Source of the DNA: Paenibacillus tengchongensis
GTDB lineage: Bacteria; Bacillota; Bacilli; Paenibacillales; Paenibacillaceae
DNA: 64,000 nucleotides
Reading direction: 5' to 3'
NCBI RefSeq assembly: GCF_008973665.1
Contig: NZ_WACP01000007.1
Span: 248,001-312,000, forward strand
Positions 36,408 to 45,324 of this stretch are shown here, one piece after another. The notes beneath the pieces are model-generated. The model searched no databases and was not told the origin of the DNA. It was given only the letters and a program-made list of their open reading frames with translations. Both the position numbers and the translations under genes were made by a program. How positions within the stretch are numbered: the first letter of the stretch is position 1; each line of letters opens with the position of its first letter.

Positions 36408-37424
36408 CTATAACCCCAGACCCGCCGTAGACGCACGTTCAATCAAATCAGGCTGCAGCAGAAGCTGCCGCGCCTCAGCCTGACCGCTCTGGATACGTTC
36501 CATCAGCCACCTCCCTGAGGATTCGCCAAGCCGGAAGGTGTCGATGTTCAGTGAGGTCAGCGGCGGTGTGGTGTAGGGGGATAACGGATACTCGTCAAAG
36601 GAAGCCACGCCCAGCTGTACCGGCACGTCCACTCCCAATTCGCGGGCAGCCTTGATGGCACCGAACGCGGAGTAACTGGTCATGCAGACTATGGAATCGG
36701 GCCGTTCTATGTGCTGCAGCAGCTGAAGCGCGGACCGGTACCCTTCATGCTCATTGGCTTCGACGTTGATAATCCAGTCTTCGCAGACGGGAATGCCCGC
36801 CTGCTGCAGCCCTTGCAGATAACCGGCCAGACGCCGGGTAAAAATCCGTTCGTTCTTTTCCCCGCCGATAAATGCAGGCCGTCTGTAACCCCGCTTCAGT
36901 AAATGGGAAATCAGCATCCTGCCGCCGGCTTCATTGTCGAAGTCCACCCAACTGCCTGGTGCATGGATTTCGCCGATGGAGATATAAGGGAAATCCAGCT
37001 CATTCAGCGTATGCGACAGTTCATCGGTAAGCACGGAATTGTTGGCAATGAGCCCGTCGACCCGGCCGCTCCGGACCAGCCGGTTGAGGAAATGGTCTTT
37101 GCTGTCGCTGTGCTGCACATTGAAAAGTGTTAATTCATACCCCATAGGGCCGATCACACTTTCGATCCCGCCGATGATGCTATAGAAGAATTGGTTCAGA
37201 AATTCGCTTTGCTTGGACAGGTCGACCAGCAGGCCGACGGTATTACTGCTTCGTTTGGCCAGTCCTGTAGCCATGCTGCTCGGAATATAGTTGAGCTCCT
37301 TCATAATATCCCGGACCTTGCGTTTGGTTCCCGCCGATATTTTGGGAGAGTCGTTGAGCACTTTGGAGACGGTGGATTTGGCGACGTTGGCCGCCTTGGC
37401 CACATCGGAAATGGTAACTTTCAT
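36408..37424 (-). CDS. LacI-family transcription regulator
   Basis: ATG 37424 follows GGGGGCA. The 338 residues have an N-terminal LacI helix-turn-helix (MKVTISDVAKAANVAKSTVS, then KVLNDSPKIS), the hinge-helix region PSSMATGLAKRSS and a periplasmic-binding-protein-like sensor (VGLLVDLSKQSEF..., YISIGEIHAPGSWVDFDNEAGG, AFIGGEKNERIFTRR). Its place, converging on igtZ, and the operator at 29022-29035 make it the likely repressor of igtYZ, released by a maltooligosaccharide or cyclic sugar (inference). An AACTAGTT palindrome near 37445 just upstream could serve autoregulation. Confidence 0.85.
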   Translation of the reverse strand: MKVTISDVAKAANVAKSTVSKVLNDSPKISAGTKRKVRDIMKELNYIPSSMATGLAKRSSNTVGLLVDLSKQSEFLNQFFYSIIGGIESVIGPMGYELTLFNVQHSDSKDHFLNRLVRSGRVDGLIANNSVLTDELSHTLNELDFPYISIGEIHAPGSWVDFDNEAGGRMLISHLLKRGYRRPAFIGGEKNERIFTRRLAGYLQGLQQAGIPVCEDWIINVEANEHEGYRSALQLLQHIERPDSIVCMTSYSAFGAIKAARELGVDVPVQLGVASFDEYPLSPYTTPPLTSLNIDTFRLGESSGRWLMERIQSGQAEARQLLLQPDLIERASTAGLGL

Positions 37425-37515
37425 ATATTGCCCCCGGTATCACAAACTAGTTATAAAATGATCATATCATAATGCCGAAGACTCACCAATCACAGGCAGA
37501 AATTCAGCCTGCAGG

Positions 37516-37543
37516 TTCACTGTCATTTTACACTGCGTTGATA
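37516..37543 (+). promoter_or_regulatory. Pho-box-like direct repeats before phoR
   Basis: TTCACT (37516), TTTACA (37527) and TTGATA (37538) are spaced exactly 11 bp, as in PhoP boxes made of TTAACA-like repeats with 5-bp gaps. Unlike the other two boxes in this window, no TATGAT lies 9 bp further on, so the -10 element is not clear. It suggests autoregulation of phoR. Confidence 0.55.
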
Positions 37544-37586
37544 ATTGGTTCCGGCTCTGGCAATTTGACAGGAATGGAGGTAGGAT

Positions 37587-37628
37587 GTGTTCAGAGAAAC
37601 CATGTTTAAGAAAGAGGAAACGAACTGA
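37587..37628 (+). CDS. Possible 13-codon leader peptide coupled to phoR
   Basis: GTG 37587 lies behind GGAGGTAGG and opens a frame reading (V/M)FRETMFKKEETN. Its TGA overlaps the phoR ATG by one base (TGATG). Translation would bring ribosomes straight to phoR. It may be a leader or the worn end of a gene that once preceded phoR; in Bacillus phoP sits there. Only position and spacing support it. Confidence 0.35.
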   Translation: MFRETMFKKEETN

Positions 37629-39418
37629 TGAAACCTTTCCGCATTCGCCTGACTTTAATTATGATGATCCTGATCGGCATCTCGATGACCGGCGCGGGCC
37701 TGACGATGGCCAAGCTTTTCCGTGATTCCCATATCGCGGCGCTGGAAGAGAACATGACCCGGGAGATTCACCTGCTCGCCGGCACTTTTACATTCATCGA
37801 TACCGACAGACCGGACGCCATGAGCTATTACACAGAGCAGGCCGAACGCATCTCCACGCTGACGGATTCACGGATTACCTTCATAGCCAAGGACGGCCGG
37901 GTCATCGGTGATTCCGAGAAAAATGCGCTGGAGATGGACAACCACTCGAACCGCGAAGAAGAAGTGCTGGCGGCGAAGGAGGGCATCGGCCGGGCCATCC
38001 GTTACAGCGATACGCTCGACCGCAAAATGCTCTATGTCGCCGGAGCGGTAGTGTCGGAGCAGGGCTTTGACGGCTATATCCGGATGTCTATGGGACTCGA
38101 TGCGGTGACGGAGGGACTGAGCCAGGCCTGGATCGTCATGGCTGGAGGACTGGTGCTGCTGTTCATTGCGGCGACCTTTGTCAGCTACAAGGTGGCTTCG
38201 AGCATGACCTCCCCGCTGGAGCAGATTACGCGGGTGGCCCGGCGCATCACCGATCTGGATTACGATGCCAGAGTGACGGTTCAGCGCAAGGACGAGGTCG
38301 GCCAGCTGGCGTTTGCCATCAATGCGATGGCCGACAGCCTGCAGGCCCAGCTCAAGACGATCCGCGACAATGAGGACCTGCTGCAGAGCGTGCTCGACAA
38401 TATGACCGGCGGAATTGTAATGATCAACGCAGAGGAAGAGATCGCCCTGCTTAACCGCGCGGCGGAGAAGCTGCTGGATGTGCAGAACAGCGAGATGGCC
38501 GGACGCTCCTATAAGGAGCTGAAGCATCACTATGAGATTAACCGGCTCATTGAAGAGGGTGTCTTAGGCCGGGAGCCGGTTCATGACGAGCGGAGCATCT
38601 ATAATCCGAATGAACGGATTGTCCGGCTGGACGGAGTGCCGATGATGCAGGACGGTTCCTACCGGGGGATGCTGTTTCTGCTGCAGGAGGTTACCGAGAT
38701 CCGCCGTCTGGAGAAGATGCGCAGCGAATTCGTAGCCAATGTCTCCCATGAGCTCAAGACACCGGTAGCGGCCGTCAAGGGCTTTGCCGAAACGCTGCTG
38801 GGCGGCGGCGTGACGGATGAGAAGACCGCCCGCTCATTTCTGCAGATTATCTATGACGAGAATGAGCGTCTGAACCGCCTGATCGGTGACATTCTGGACC
38901 TGTCCAAAATCGAATCCAAGCGCGTGCAGCTGGAATGCTCACCTGTGCATCTGATTGATTTTATGAACTCGGTGCTGGAAACGCTGAGCAAGGTGGCAGA
39001 GAAGAAAAACATCAGCATCAGTGTGGATGTGCCGGAGGAATTGTTCATCGAAGGCGACGAGGACAAGCTGCGGCAAATCTTCATCAACCTGCTCTCGAAT
39101 GCGATTAATTACACGCATGAGGGCGGGTTCGTCAAAGTAACGGGAAAGACCGGCCAGAAAGCCGACGGCACCGAGACGGTGCTGTTTACCGTCACCGATA
39201 CCGGGATCGGCATTCCGCGCAAGGACCTGCCGCGGATCTTCGAACGCTTTTACCGTGTCGACAAGGCGAGATCGCGCAGCTCCGGCGGTACGGGACTCGG
39301 GCTCTCCATCGTGAAGCACCTGGTCGATATGCACCGCGGCTCCATCACTGTGGAGAGCGATCTCGGCCTGGGCAGCTCCTTTATCATCGAGCTGCCGCTG
39401 CTCCAGGAACCGGACTGA
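37628..39418 (+). CDS. phoR: Phosphate sensor histidine kinase PhoR
   Basis: ATG 37628 follows AAGAGGAAA. The 596 residues show a membrane segment (about 8-28), an extracytoplasmic sensor domain (about 30-165), a second segment (about 168-188; IVMAGGLVLLFIAATFVSY), HAMP (about 190-240), PAS (about 250-355), the phospho-acceptor His374 in NVSHELKTPVAA, and the ATPase boxes NLLSNAINY, DTGIGIP, FERFYR and GTGLGLSI. This is the PhoR layout. It should phosphorylate PhoP when phosphate is scarce. It precedes phoP, the reverse of Bacillus. A Pho-box-like array lies upstream. Confidence 0.85.
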   Translation: MKPFRIRLTLIMMILIGISMTGAGLTMAKLFRDSHIAALEENMTREIHLLAGTFTFIDTDRPDAMSYYTEQAERISTLTDSRITFIAKDGRVIGDSEKNALEMDNHSNREEEVLAAKEGIGRAIRYSDTLDRKMLYVAGAVVSEQGFDGYIRMSMGLDAVTEGLSQAWIVMAGGLVLLFIAATFVSYKVASSMTSPLEQITRVARRITDLDYDARVTVQRKDEVGQLAFAINAMADSLQAQLKTIRDNEDLLQSVLDNMTGGIVMINAEEEIALLNRAAEKLLDVQNSEMAGRSYKELKHHYEINRLIEEGVLGREPVHDERSIYNPNERIVRLDGVPMMQDGSYRGMLFLLQEVTEIRRLEKMRSEFVANVSHELKTPVAAVKGFAETLLGGGVTDEKTARSFLQIIYDENERLNRLIGDILDLSKIESKRVQLECSPVHLIDFMNSVLETLSKVAEKKNISISVDVPEELFIEGDEDKLRQIFINLLSNAINYTHEGGFVKVTGKTGQKADGTETVLFTVTDTGIGIPRKDLPRIFERFYRVDKARSRSSGGTGLGLSIVKHLVDMHRGSITVESDLGLGSSFIIELPLLQEPD

Positions 39419-39573
39419 AGGACCGTGCAGATTGCTGCTGGGCCGGTGCAGGCGTCCGGCTGGTTCAACCGGGAGAACTAACCGCTCCAGGCCCGGCTGC
39501 CCGCACGGATTGTCAGCCCGCCTTCAACACGCTACTATAAAGTTGAAGCGAAATCATTTTGACAATGAAAGAT

Positions 39574-39605
39574 TTTACACCAAGTTAACATTCCGGTGAT
39601 ATGAT
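39574..39605 (+). promoter_or_regulatory. Pho-box promoter of phoP
   Basis: TTTACA (39574-39579) and TTAACA (39585-39590) are 11 bp apart, and TATGAT (39600-39605) follows 9 bp later. The pstB promoter has the same geometry. It should be activated by phosphorylated PhoP and would give phoP a leader of about 250 nt that contains the hairpin at 39655-39773. Confidence 0.7.
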
Positions 39606-39654
39606 GGGCTTGGCTCTATATTGGTTGATCTTTAAGCGCATACGGGGGTACTAC

Positions 39655-39773
39655 GGGGAATGTTTGGACTTCCAGCCGCTGTTGTCCCCAGATTTCTTTA
39701 ACTCTATCGCTTTAAGCGGTAGAAATCGGTGACAAAGGCGGACGCTGACGCTCTTCCAGTTCCAAACTTCCCC
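39655..39773. repeat. 119-bp long-hairpin element in the phoP leader (MITE-like or structured RNA)
   Basis: The ends GGGGAATGTTTGGAC and GTTCCAAACTTCCCC are near-perfect complements. Further in, TTGTCCCCAGATTTCT pairs with AGAAATCGGTGACAA, and the tip CTATCGCTT/AAGCGGTAG forms a closed stem. Almost the whole element can therefore fold as one hairpin. It carries no ORF. It could be a small non-autonomous mobile element or a cis-acting RNA in the phoP transcript. The rest of the 445-bp phoR-phoP gap holds only the Pho box. Confidence 0.65.
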
Positions 39774-39863
39774 TCCGCACTTCATCCTTGCTATGCTATG
39801 TAAAGTTCAACCTCTATAGTTTTGGTTATTTGTAAATTTAACACAAGAAAGACGGGGGGAACT

Positions 39864-40592
39864 ATGGCACAACGATTGCTTGTCATTGAAGACGAACCGA
39901 CGCTGGCCCGGCTGCTGTCCTACAATCTGACGCAGGAAGGGTACGAGGTTACGGTTGAGGATCATGGAACGGCAGGGTACGACCGTGCATCCAGAGAACC
40001 TTTTGACCTGATCGTGCTGGACCTGATGCTGCCGGGAATGAACGGAATCGATATCCTGGATAAGCTGCGCAGCCAAGGAATCCTTACACCGGTGATCGTC
40101 CTGACCGCCAAGAATGCCGAAGAGGATGTTGTCCGCGGACTGAAATCCGGCGCCGATGATTACATCACCAAGCCTTTCGGCGTGTCCGAGCTGCTGGCGC
40201 GGGTAAGTGCAGTGCTGCGGCGGATTACGGGAGTGACCGAAGAGATCCAGCCGGAGACGGGGGCTTCCTCCTCCACAATCATTTTAGGCCAGCTGGAGAT
40301 TTATCCTGAACGGTATGAAGTTTCGCTTGGCGGACAGAGCATTAATCTGCGGCCCAAGGAATTCGAGGTGCTGCTGTATCTGGCGCGCAAGCCGGGAGTG
40401 GTGCTGACGCGCGATGACCTGATGAATGCCGTTTGGGGCTTTGATTACATTGGCGGACAGCGCACCGTGGATGTTCATGTCAGCTCTCTGCGCAAGAAGC
40501 TTGAGCTTGATCCGGAATCCGTTCACATCGACTCCATTCGCGGCGTCGGCTATAAGCTGGTAGTCAATAAGAAAAGAACGCCTGTCATGTAA
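39864..40592 (+). CDS. phoP: Phosphate response regulator PhoP
   Basis: ATG 39864 follows GGGGGG. The 242 residues have a receiver domain (Asp10, phospho-acceptor Asp53 in LIVLDLMLPG, Thr in VLTAKNA, Lys in DYITKPFG) and an OmpR-type winged helix (NLRPKEFEVLLYLARKPG, QRTVDVHVSSLRKKLE, SIRGVGYKL). The pairing with a PhoR-like kinase, pstB-phoU and Pho boxes on both sides supports PhoP. A terminator overlaps its last codons. Confidence 0.85.
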   Translation: MAQRLLVIEDEPTLARLLSYNLTQEGYEVTVEDHGTAGYDRASREPFDLIVLDLMLPGMNGIDILDKLRSQGILTPVIVLTAKNAEEDVVRGLKSGADDYITKPFGVSELLARVSAVLRRITGVTEEIQPETGASSSTIILGQLEIYPERYEVSLGGQSINLRPKEFEVLLYLARKPGVVLTRDDLMNAVWGFDYIGGQRTVDVHVSSLRKKLELDPESVHIDSIRGVGYKLVVNKKRTPVM

Positions 40593-40613
40593 TATGACGG
40601 TGTTCTTTTTTGT
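40574..40613 (+). terminator. Terminator overlapping the end of phoP
   Basis: AAGAACGCCTGTCAT pairs with ATGACGGTGTTCTT (two wobble or mismatch positions) and runs into TTTTTTG; the left arm lies inside the last phoP codons. Confidence 0.85.
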
Positions 40614-40624
40614 TTAACCCTCCG

Positions 40625-40667
40625 TTTACGCTGCGTTGACATTCTCTTTACAATTCTTTGCTATGAT
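40625..40667 (+). promoter_or_regulatory. Pho-box promoter of pstB-phoU
   Basis: TTTACG (40625), TTGACA (40636) and TTTACA (40647) repeat every 11 bp and TATGAT (40662-40667) follows the last after 9 bp. This is a well-formed PhoP-dependent promoter. It leaves a leader of about 195 nt before pstB. Confidence 0.8.
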
Positions 40668-40872
40668 TTTTAGATGAACGAAAAGGCAGGGTTCCTTGTA
40701 TTTTTCCCGGATAAGCGGATTGGGGTACAGGAATGCTATGCAAGACTGCGGCGAATCTGCCGGTTTGCTGGGCGGGGTTATTTTACACAGGGATAATAAT
40801 TCTCCTCAACCGGATTTACAGTGAACGCTTATGATGGGGTACGAAGATGATGAGAAGGAGACACTAATACGA

Positions 40873-41628
40873 ATGAAATCCATCATTGACATAGAGAAGC
40901 TGGATCTCTACTATGAATCTTTCCATGCGCTGAAAGGAATGGATCTGCAAATCCCGGAGAAGCAGGTCACTGCGTTTATCGGCCCTTCCGGCTGCGGAAA
41001 GTCCACTCTGCTGCGCACACTCAACCGTATGAACGACATGATTCCCGGAACCCGGATTGAAGGAAGCGTAACGATTGGCGGCAAAAATATTTACAGCGAC
41101 GAAGTGGAAGTGGAAAGCCTGCGCAAGCAGGTAGGCATGGTCTTTCAGCAGCCTAATCCGTTTCCGAAGTCGATCTACGACAATGTTGCCTATGGTCCGC
41201 GTCTGCACGGCACACGCTCCAAAGCGGAGCTGGATGTGCTGGTCGAGCAAAGCCTGCGCCAAGCCGCGCTGTGGGAAGAAGTGAAGGATTTCCTCAAGAA
41301 ATCCGCGCTCAGCCTCTCGGGCGGTCAGCAGCAGCGTCTGTGTATTGCCAGAGCACTGGCGGTGCAGCCGGATATTCTGCTGATGGATGAAGCCACCTCG
41401 GCGCTCGATCCGGTATCCACGCTGAAGATTGAAGAGCTGGTGCAGGAGCTGCGCAGCGAGTATACGATTGTCATGGTCACGCATAATATGCATCAGGCGG
41501 CGCGTGTGTCGGGGCGCACTGTATTTTTCCTGAACGGTGTAATTGTAGAAGCGGCGGATACGGAGCAGCTGTTCTCCAATCCGAAGGATTCCCGCACGGA
41601 AGACTATATTTCGGGACGCTTTGGCTAA
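40873..41628 (+). CDS. pstB: Phosphate ABC transporter ATPase PstB
   Basis: ATG 40873 follows AAGGAGA. The 251 residues show Walker [10 protein letters not shown], the PstB-typical [19 protein letters not shown], signature LSGGQQQR and Walker [14 protein letters not shown]. It should power phosphate uptake with PstS, PstC and PstA, none of which is in this window, so the membrane parts must be encoded elsewhere. phoU follows after 61 bp. Confidence 0.9.
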   Translation: MKSIIDIEKLDLYYESFHALKGMDLQIPEKQVTAFIGPSGCGKSTLLRTLNRMNDMIPGTRIEGSVTIGGKNIYSDEVEVESLRKQVGMVFQQPNPFPKSIYDNVAYGPRLHGTRSKAELDVLVEQSLRQAALWEEVKDFLKKSALSLSGGQQQRLCIARALAVQPDILLMDEATSALDPVSTLKIEELVQELRSEYTIVMVTHNMHQAARVSGRTVFFLNGVIVEAADTEQLFSNPKDSRTEDYISGRFG

Positions 41629-41689
41629 GCCATCAACCGTTCCTGTGAATACTGATGACGATACGTTTTGGAGGAGGATCGGTTAGGAT

Positions 41690-42349
41690 ATGATTCGCAG
41701 AAAAGAATTCGACAAGGACCTGGAAGAACTGCGCAGCACCCTGCAGCAAATGGGCGAGCATGTAACGGATGCTCTGGAAGGCGCCATTGTGGCGCTGCAA
41801 ACACTGGACACCGCGCGTGCCCAGGAGATCGTCAAAGCGGATTTGGCGCTCAATGCGATGGAAGACAAAATTATGGATATCGGCTCCCGGCTCATTATTA
41901 CCCAGCAGCCCGTGGCCAAGGATTTACGCCGGATTATCGTCGCCTTCAAAATCTCCAGCGATCTGGAGCGGATGGGCGATCTCGCGCTTGATGTAGCCAA
42001 GGTCACGATGCGTATTCAAGGTCAGCAGCTCATCAAGCCGCTGGTGGATATCCCGCGCATGGCGGAAATCGTTAACCAGATGATCGACGAAGCCATTCAG
42101 GCTTATCTGGATGAGAATACCGATCTGGCTTACAAAATGGCTCAGGACGACGATCAGGTCGATCATCTGTACAGCGGCATGATCAATGAGCTGTACAATC
42201 ATCTGGTCGCCAACCCTGATTCCCTGTCGCAGACGATGCTGCTGACCCTGGTCGGCCGCTATATCGAGCGGATTGCCGACCATGCCACCAATATCGGCGA
42301 GAGCGTTGTGTATCTGGTCACGGGCAAACGCCCGGATTTGAATCAATAA
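41690..42349 (+). CDS. phoU: Phosphate signalling protein PhoU
   Basis: ATG 41690 follows GGAGGAGGA at a rather long distance. The 219 residues form the two repeated three-helix bundles of PhoU, with the metal-binding type motif E/DxxxDxxLxxxxxI twice (EDKIMDIG, then DQVDHLYSG) and GRYIERIADHATNIGE near the end. PhoU links Pst transport to PhoR activity. A terminator follows. Confidence 0.92.
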   Translation: MIRRKEFDKDLEELRSTLQQMGEHVTDALEGAIVALQTLDTARAQEIVKADLALNAMEDKIMDIGSRLIITQQPVAKDLRRIIVAFKISSDLERMGDLALDVAKVTMRIQGQQLIKPLVDIPRMAEIVNQMIDEAIQAYLDENTDLAYKMAQDDDQVDHLYSGMINELYNHLVANPDSLSQTMLLTLVGRYIERIADHATNIGESVVYLVTGKRPDLNQ

Positions 42350-42371
42350 TGTCAAGTTACGTAAGCAACGA

Positions 42372-42410
42372 TAACAGCAAGTTTCCAGCCCGGAAGCTTG
42401 CTGTTTTTTT
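42372..42410 (+). terminator. Terminator after phoU
   Basis: AACAGCAAGTTTCC pairs with GGAAGCTTGCTGTT across a short loop, then a run of seven T. Confidence 0.9.
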
Positions 42411-42597
42411 ATTTGTTCCGGGAATGCTTTGCGGGAGGAATGCTGCCGTTTTTTTAGAAAAAGAGGTTTAAGGACAAGCCGGATGGTTAACCTGCATGTC
42501 ATACAGGCTTTGTGCTATTTCGTGCGCTTTGGTTCGTTTTGGGCAGGCCGTATGGTAAGATGTAAGGGAGTAAGCAAGAAAAAGGCGAGGTGCTACA

Positions 42598-45273
42598 GTG
42601 GACAAGTTGATCCTTATAGATGGAAACAATATTATTTACCGCGCGTTCTTTGCGATGCCGCCGCTGACGAATTCGGCCGGACAGCAGACCAATGCCGTAT
42701 ACGGCTTTACGACGATGCTGCTGCGTTTGATTGAAGAACATAAACCTAGCCACCTGATTGTGGCATTTGACGCCGGGAAGATTACGTTCCGGCATGAAGG
42801 CTATGAAGATTATAAGGGCGGCCGCCAGAAGACGCCGCCGGAGCTCTCCGAGCAGTTCCCGCTCCTGAAGGATTTGCTGCGCGACCTCGGTGTGCCGCAA
42901 TTTGAAATCAACGGCTACGAAGCCGACGATATTATCGGCAGCATTTCACGCATTGCCGATGCGGAAGGCCGCGAAGTGATGATCGTATCCGGGGATAAGG
43001 ATATGCTGCAGCTGGCGTCCGAGCATACGACCATTGCGCTGGTCCGCAAGGGCGTCACTGAGGTTGAGCTGTATGGTCCAGAGCAGATCCGTGAGAAGTA
43101 TGATCTTACGCCTGAGCAGATCATCGACCTGAAGGGCCTGATGGGTGATGCCAGCGACAACATTCCCGGCGTGCCGGGAGTCGGCGAGAAGACCGCGCTG
43201 AAGCTGCTGCACCAGTTCGGTTCCGTGGAAGGGGTGCTGGCCGGAACCGGCGAGCTGAAGGGCAAGATGAAGGAGAAGCTGGAGGAGCATGCCGACAGCG
43301 CCGTCATGAGCAAGAAGCTGGCGACGATCTACCGCGAGGTTCCGCTGGAGCATGCCTGGGAGGACATGGTGTTCACCGGCATCAAGTCCGATACCGCCGG
43401 TCCGGCGCTGGCCAAGCTAGAGTTCAAATCGCTGCTGGAGCGTCTGTCGCTGAGCGCACACGCTGCGGCTGCGCCGGGAGAAGACGGAGAGAGCGCTCCT
43501 GTACAGGAAATGGCGGAGCTCGACATCGTCATCATCTCTGAGACGGATATGGAGACGCTGAATGCGGACCTGTCCGGCATCACAGCGCTGCATGTTGAAT
43601 CGAACGGGGAGAATCCGCATCATGCCGAGGTTGTCGGTCTCGGATTGTCTTCGGCGGAACGGCATTATTATGTGCCGTTTGAGCTGCTGAAGACGCCCGG
43701 AGCGGCAACGCTGCGGGATTGGCTGGCCGATCCCGGGATCCCGAAGAGCGGCTTCGATCTGCACCGGGCCGACTTGGCGCTGCATTGGCAGGGCATCGCT
43801 TTTGCCGGGGCGCACAGCGATGTGCATCTGGCCGCTTATCTGCTCGACCCGACGGAAGCGGGCCAGGAGCTTAGCGATCTGGCCGCCAAATACGGGCTGC
43901 CGCGCCTGGCTGCGGATGAAACGGTCTTCGGCAAAGGCGCCAAATACAAGGTGCCGGAGCCTGAGGTTGCGGGCTCGCATATCGCTCGCAAGAGCGCGGC
44001 GGTAACGGAGATCGTGAAGAAGCAGCAGGCGGAGCTGGAAGCGGCGGCGATGACCGGGCTGTTCTATGATCTGGAAATGCCGCTCTCCCGCATCCTGGCC
44101 GATATGGAGAAGCAGGGCATCACCGCCAACCGCGACGAGCTGCAGGAGCTGGGCAAGGAATTCGAACAGCAGATTTCCGCTCTGGTGGCGGAGATTTACG
44201 ATATTTGCGGCACGGAATTTAATTTGAATTCGCCGAAGCAGCTCGGTGAGATTCTGTTCGTGAAGCTGGGCCTTCCGGTCGTCAAGAAGACGAAGACCGG
44301 ATACTCCACCGATGCGGAGGTACTGGAAAAGCTGGCGCCATACCATGATGTTGTGCGGCTCATTCTTAAGTACCGCACCATTGCCAAGCTGCAGTCCACT
44401 TATGTGGAAGGTCTGCTCAAGGAAATCTCTGAAGAGACCGGCAAGGTGCACACCTACTACCGGCAGACGATTGCGGCTACGGGACGGCTGAGCAGCCAGT
44501 TCCCGAACCTGCAGAACATTCCGATCCGCCTGGAGGAAGGGCGGAAGATCCGTAAGGTGTTCGTTCCTTCGGAGCCGGGCTGGTCCATTCTGGCTGCAGA
44601 CTACTCGCAGATCGAGCTGCGTGTGCTCGCGCATATCTCCGACGATGAGCGGCTGAAGGAAGCTTTTGTCCATAATATGGATATCCATACCAAGACGGCG
44701 ATGGACGTGTTCGGCGTCTCCGCTGAACAGGTGGACAGCAATATGCGCCGTTCGGCCAAGGCGGTCAACTTCGGTATCGTCTACGGCATCAGCGACTACG
44801 GGCTGTCGCAGAACCTGAACATTCCGCGTAAAGAGGCCGCGCAGTTTATCGAGCAGTATTTTGAGATTTTTCAGGGCGTGCGCCGCTATATGGATGAGAT
44901 TGTGGTGGAGGCTCGCAAGCAGGGCTATGTCACTACACTGCTGGAGCGGCGCCGCTATTTGCCGGAGATTAACGCGAAGAACTTCAATCTGCGCTCGTTC
45001 GCGGAGCGCACGGCGATGAACACGCCGATCCAGGGAACGGCCGCCGATATCATCAAGCTGGCGATGGTTCAGATGGATCAGGCGCTATATGACCGCAAGC
45101 TGAAGAGCCGGATGCTGCTGCAGGTGCATGACGAACTGGTCTTCGAGGTGCCGGAGGATGAGCTGGAGCTGATGAAGAAGCTGGTTCCGGAGGTTATGGA
45201 AGGTGCGCTCAAGCTTTCTGTTCCGCTTAAGGCTGAGGTAAGTTATGGAAGCAACTGGTATGAAGCGAAATAG
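42598..45273 (+). CDS. polA: DNA polymerase I
   Basis: GTG 42598 follows GCGAGGTG. The 891 residues comprise the 5'-nuclease domain (about 1-290; DKLILIDGNNIIYRAF, EADDIIGS, GVPGVGEKTA), a middle exonuclease-like domain (about 310-470) and the polymerase domain with motif A (LAADYSQIELRVLAH), motif B (RRSAKAVNFGIVYG) and motif C (LQVHDELVFE). In the middle domain the first metal-binding motif, DTE in E. coli, reads HVES, so proofreading is probably lost, as in other Gram-positive Pol I. It repairs gaps and removes primers. It begins a run with mutM, ytaF and coaE. Confidence 0.95.
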   Translation: MDKLILIDGNNIIYRAFFAMPPLTNSAGQQTNAVYGFTTMLLRLIEEHKPSHLIVAFDAGKITFRHEGYEDYKGGRQKTPPELSEQFPLLKDLLRDLGVPQFEINGYEADDIIGSISRIADAEGREVMIVSGDKDMLQLASEHTTIALVRKGVTEVELYGPEQIREKYDLTPEQIIDLKGLMGDASDNIPGVPGVGEKTALKLLHQFGSVEGVLAGTGELKGKMKEKLEEHADSAVMSKKLATIYREVPLEHAWEDMVFTGIKSDTAGPALAKLEFKSLLERLSLSAHAAAAPGEDGESAPVQEMAELDIVIISETDMETLNADLSGITALHVESNGENPHHAEVVGLGLSSAERHYYVPFELLKTPGAATLRDWLADPGIPKSGFDLHRADLALHWQGIAFAGAHSDVHLAAYLLDPTEAGQELSDLAAKYGLPRLAADETVFGKGAKYKVPEPEVAGSHIARKSAAVTEIVKKQQAELEAAAMTGLFYDLEMPLSRILADMEKQGITANRDELQELGKEFEQQISALVAEIYDICGTEFNLNSPKQLGEILFVKLGLPVVKKTKTGYSTDAEVLEKLAPYHDVVRLILKYRTIAKLQSTYVEGLLKEISEETGKVHTYYRQTIAATGRLSSQFPNLQNIPIRLEEGRKIRKVFVPSEPGWSILAADYSQIELRVLAHISDDERLKEAFVHNMDIHTKTAMDVFGVSAEQVDSNMRRSAKAVNFGIVYGISDYGLSQNLNIPRKEAAQFIEQYFEIFQGVRRYMDEIVVEARKQGYVTTLLERRRYLPEINAKNFNLRSFAERTAMNTPIQGTAADIIKLAMVQMDQALYDRKLKSRMLLQVHDELVFEVPEDELELMKKLVPEVMEGALKLSVPLKAEVSYGSNWYEAK

Positions 45274-45324
45274 CCTCCCCGCTGGCCCTTATTATCCGGT
45301 ATAATGGGGGAGAGGTGAAGCAAT

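Noticed and set aside
36251..36442. 63-codon minus-strand frame overlapping the start of the LacI-type gene end region
   Set aside because: Rich in Arg, Trp and Cys, no ribosome site, and it overlaps the end of a certain gene.
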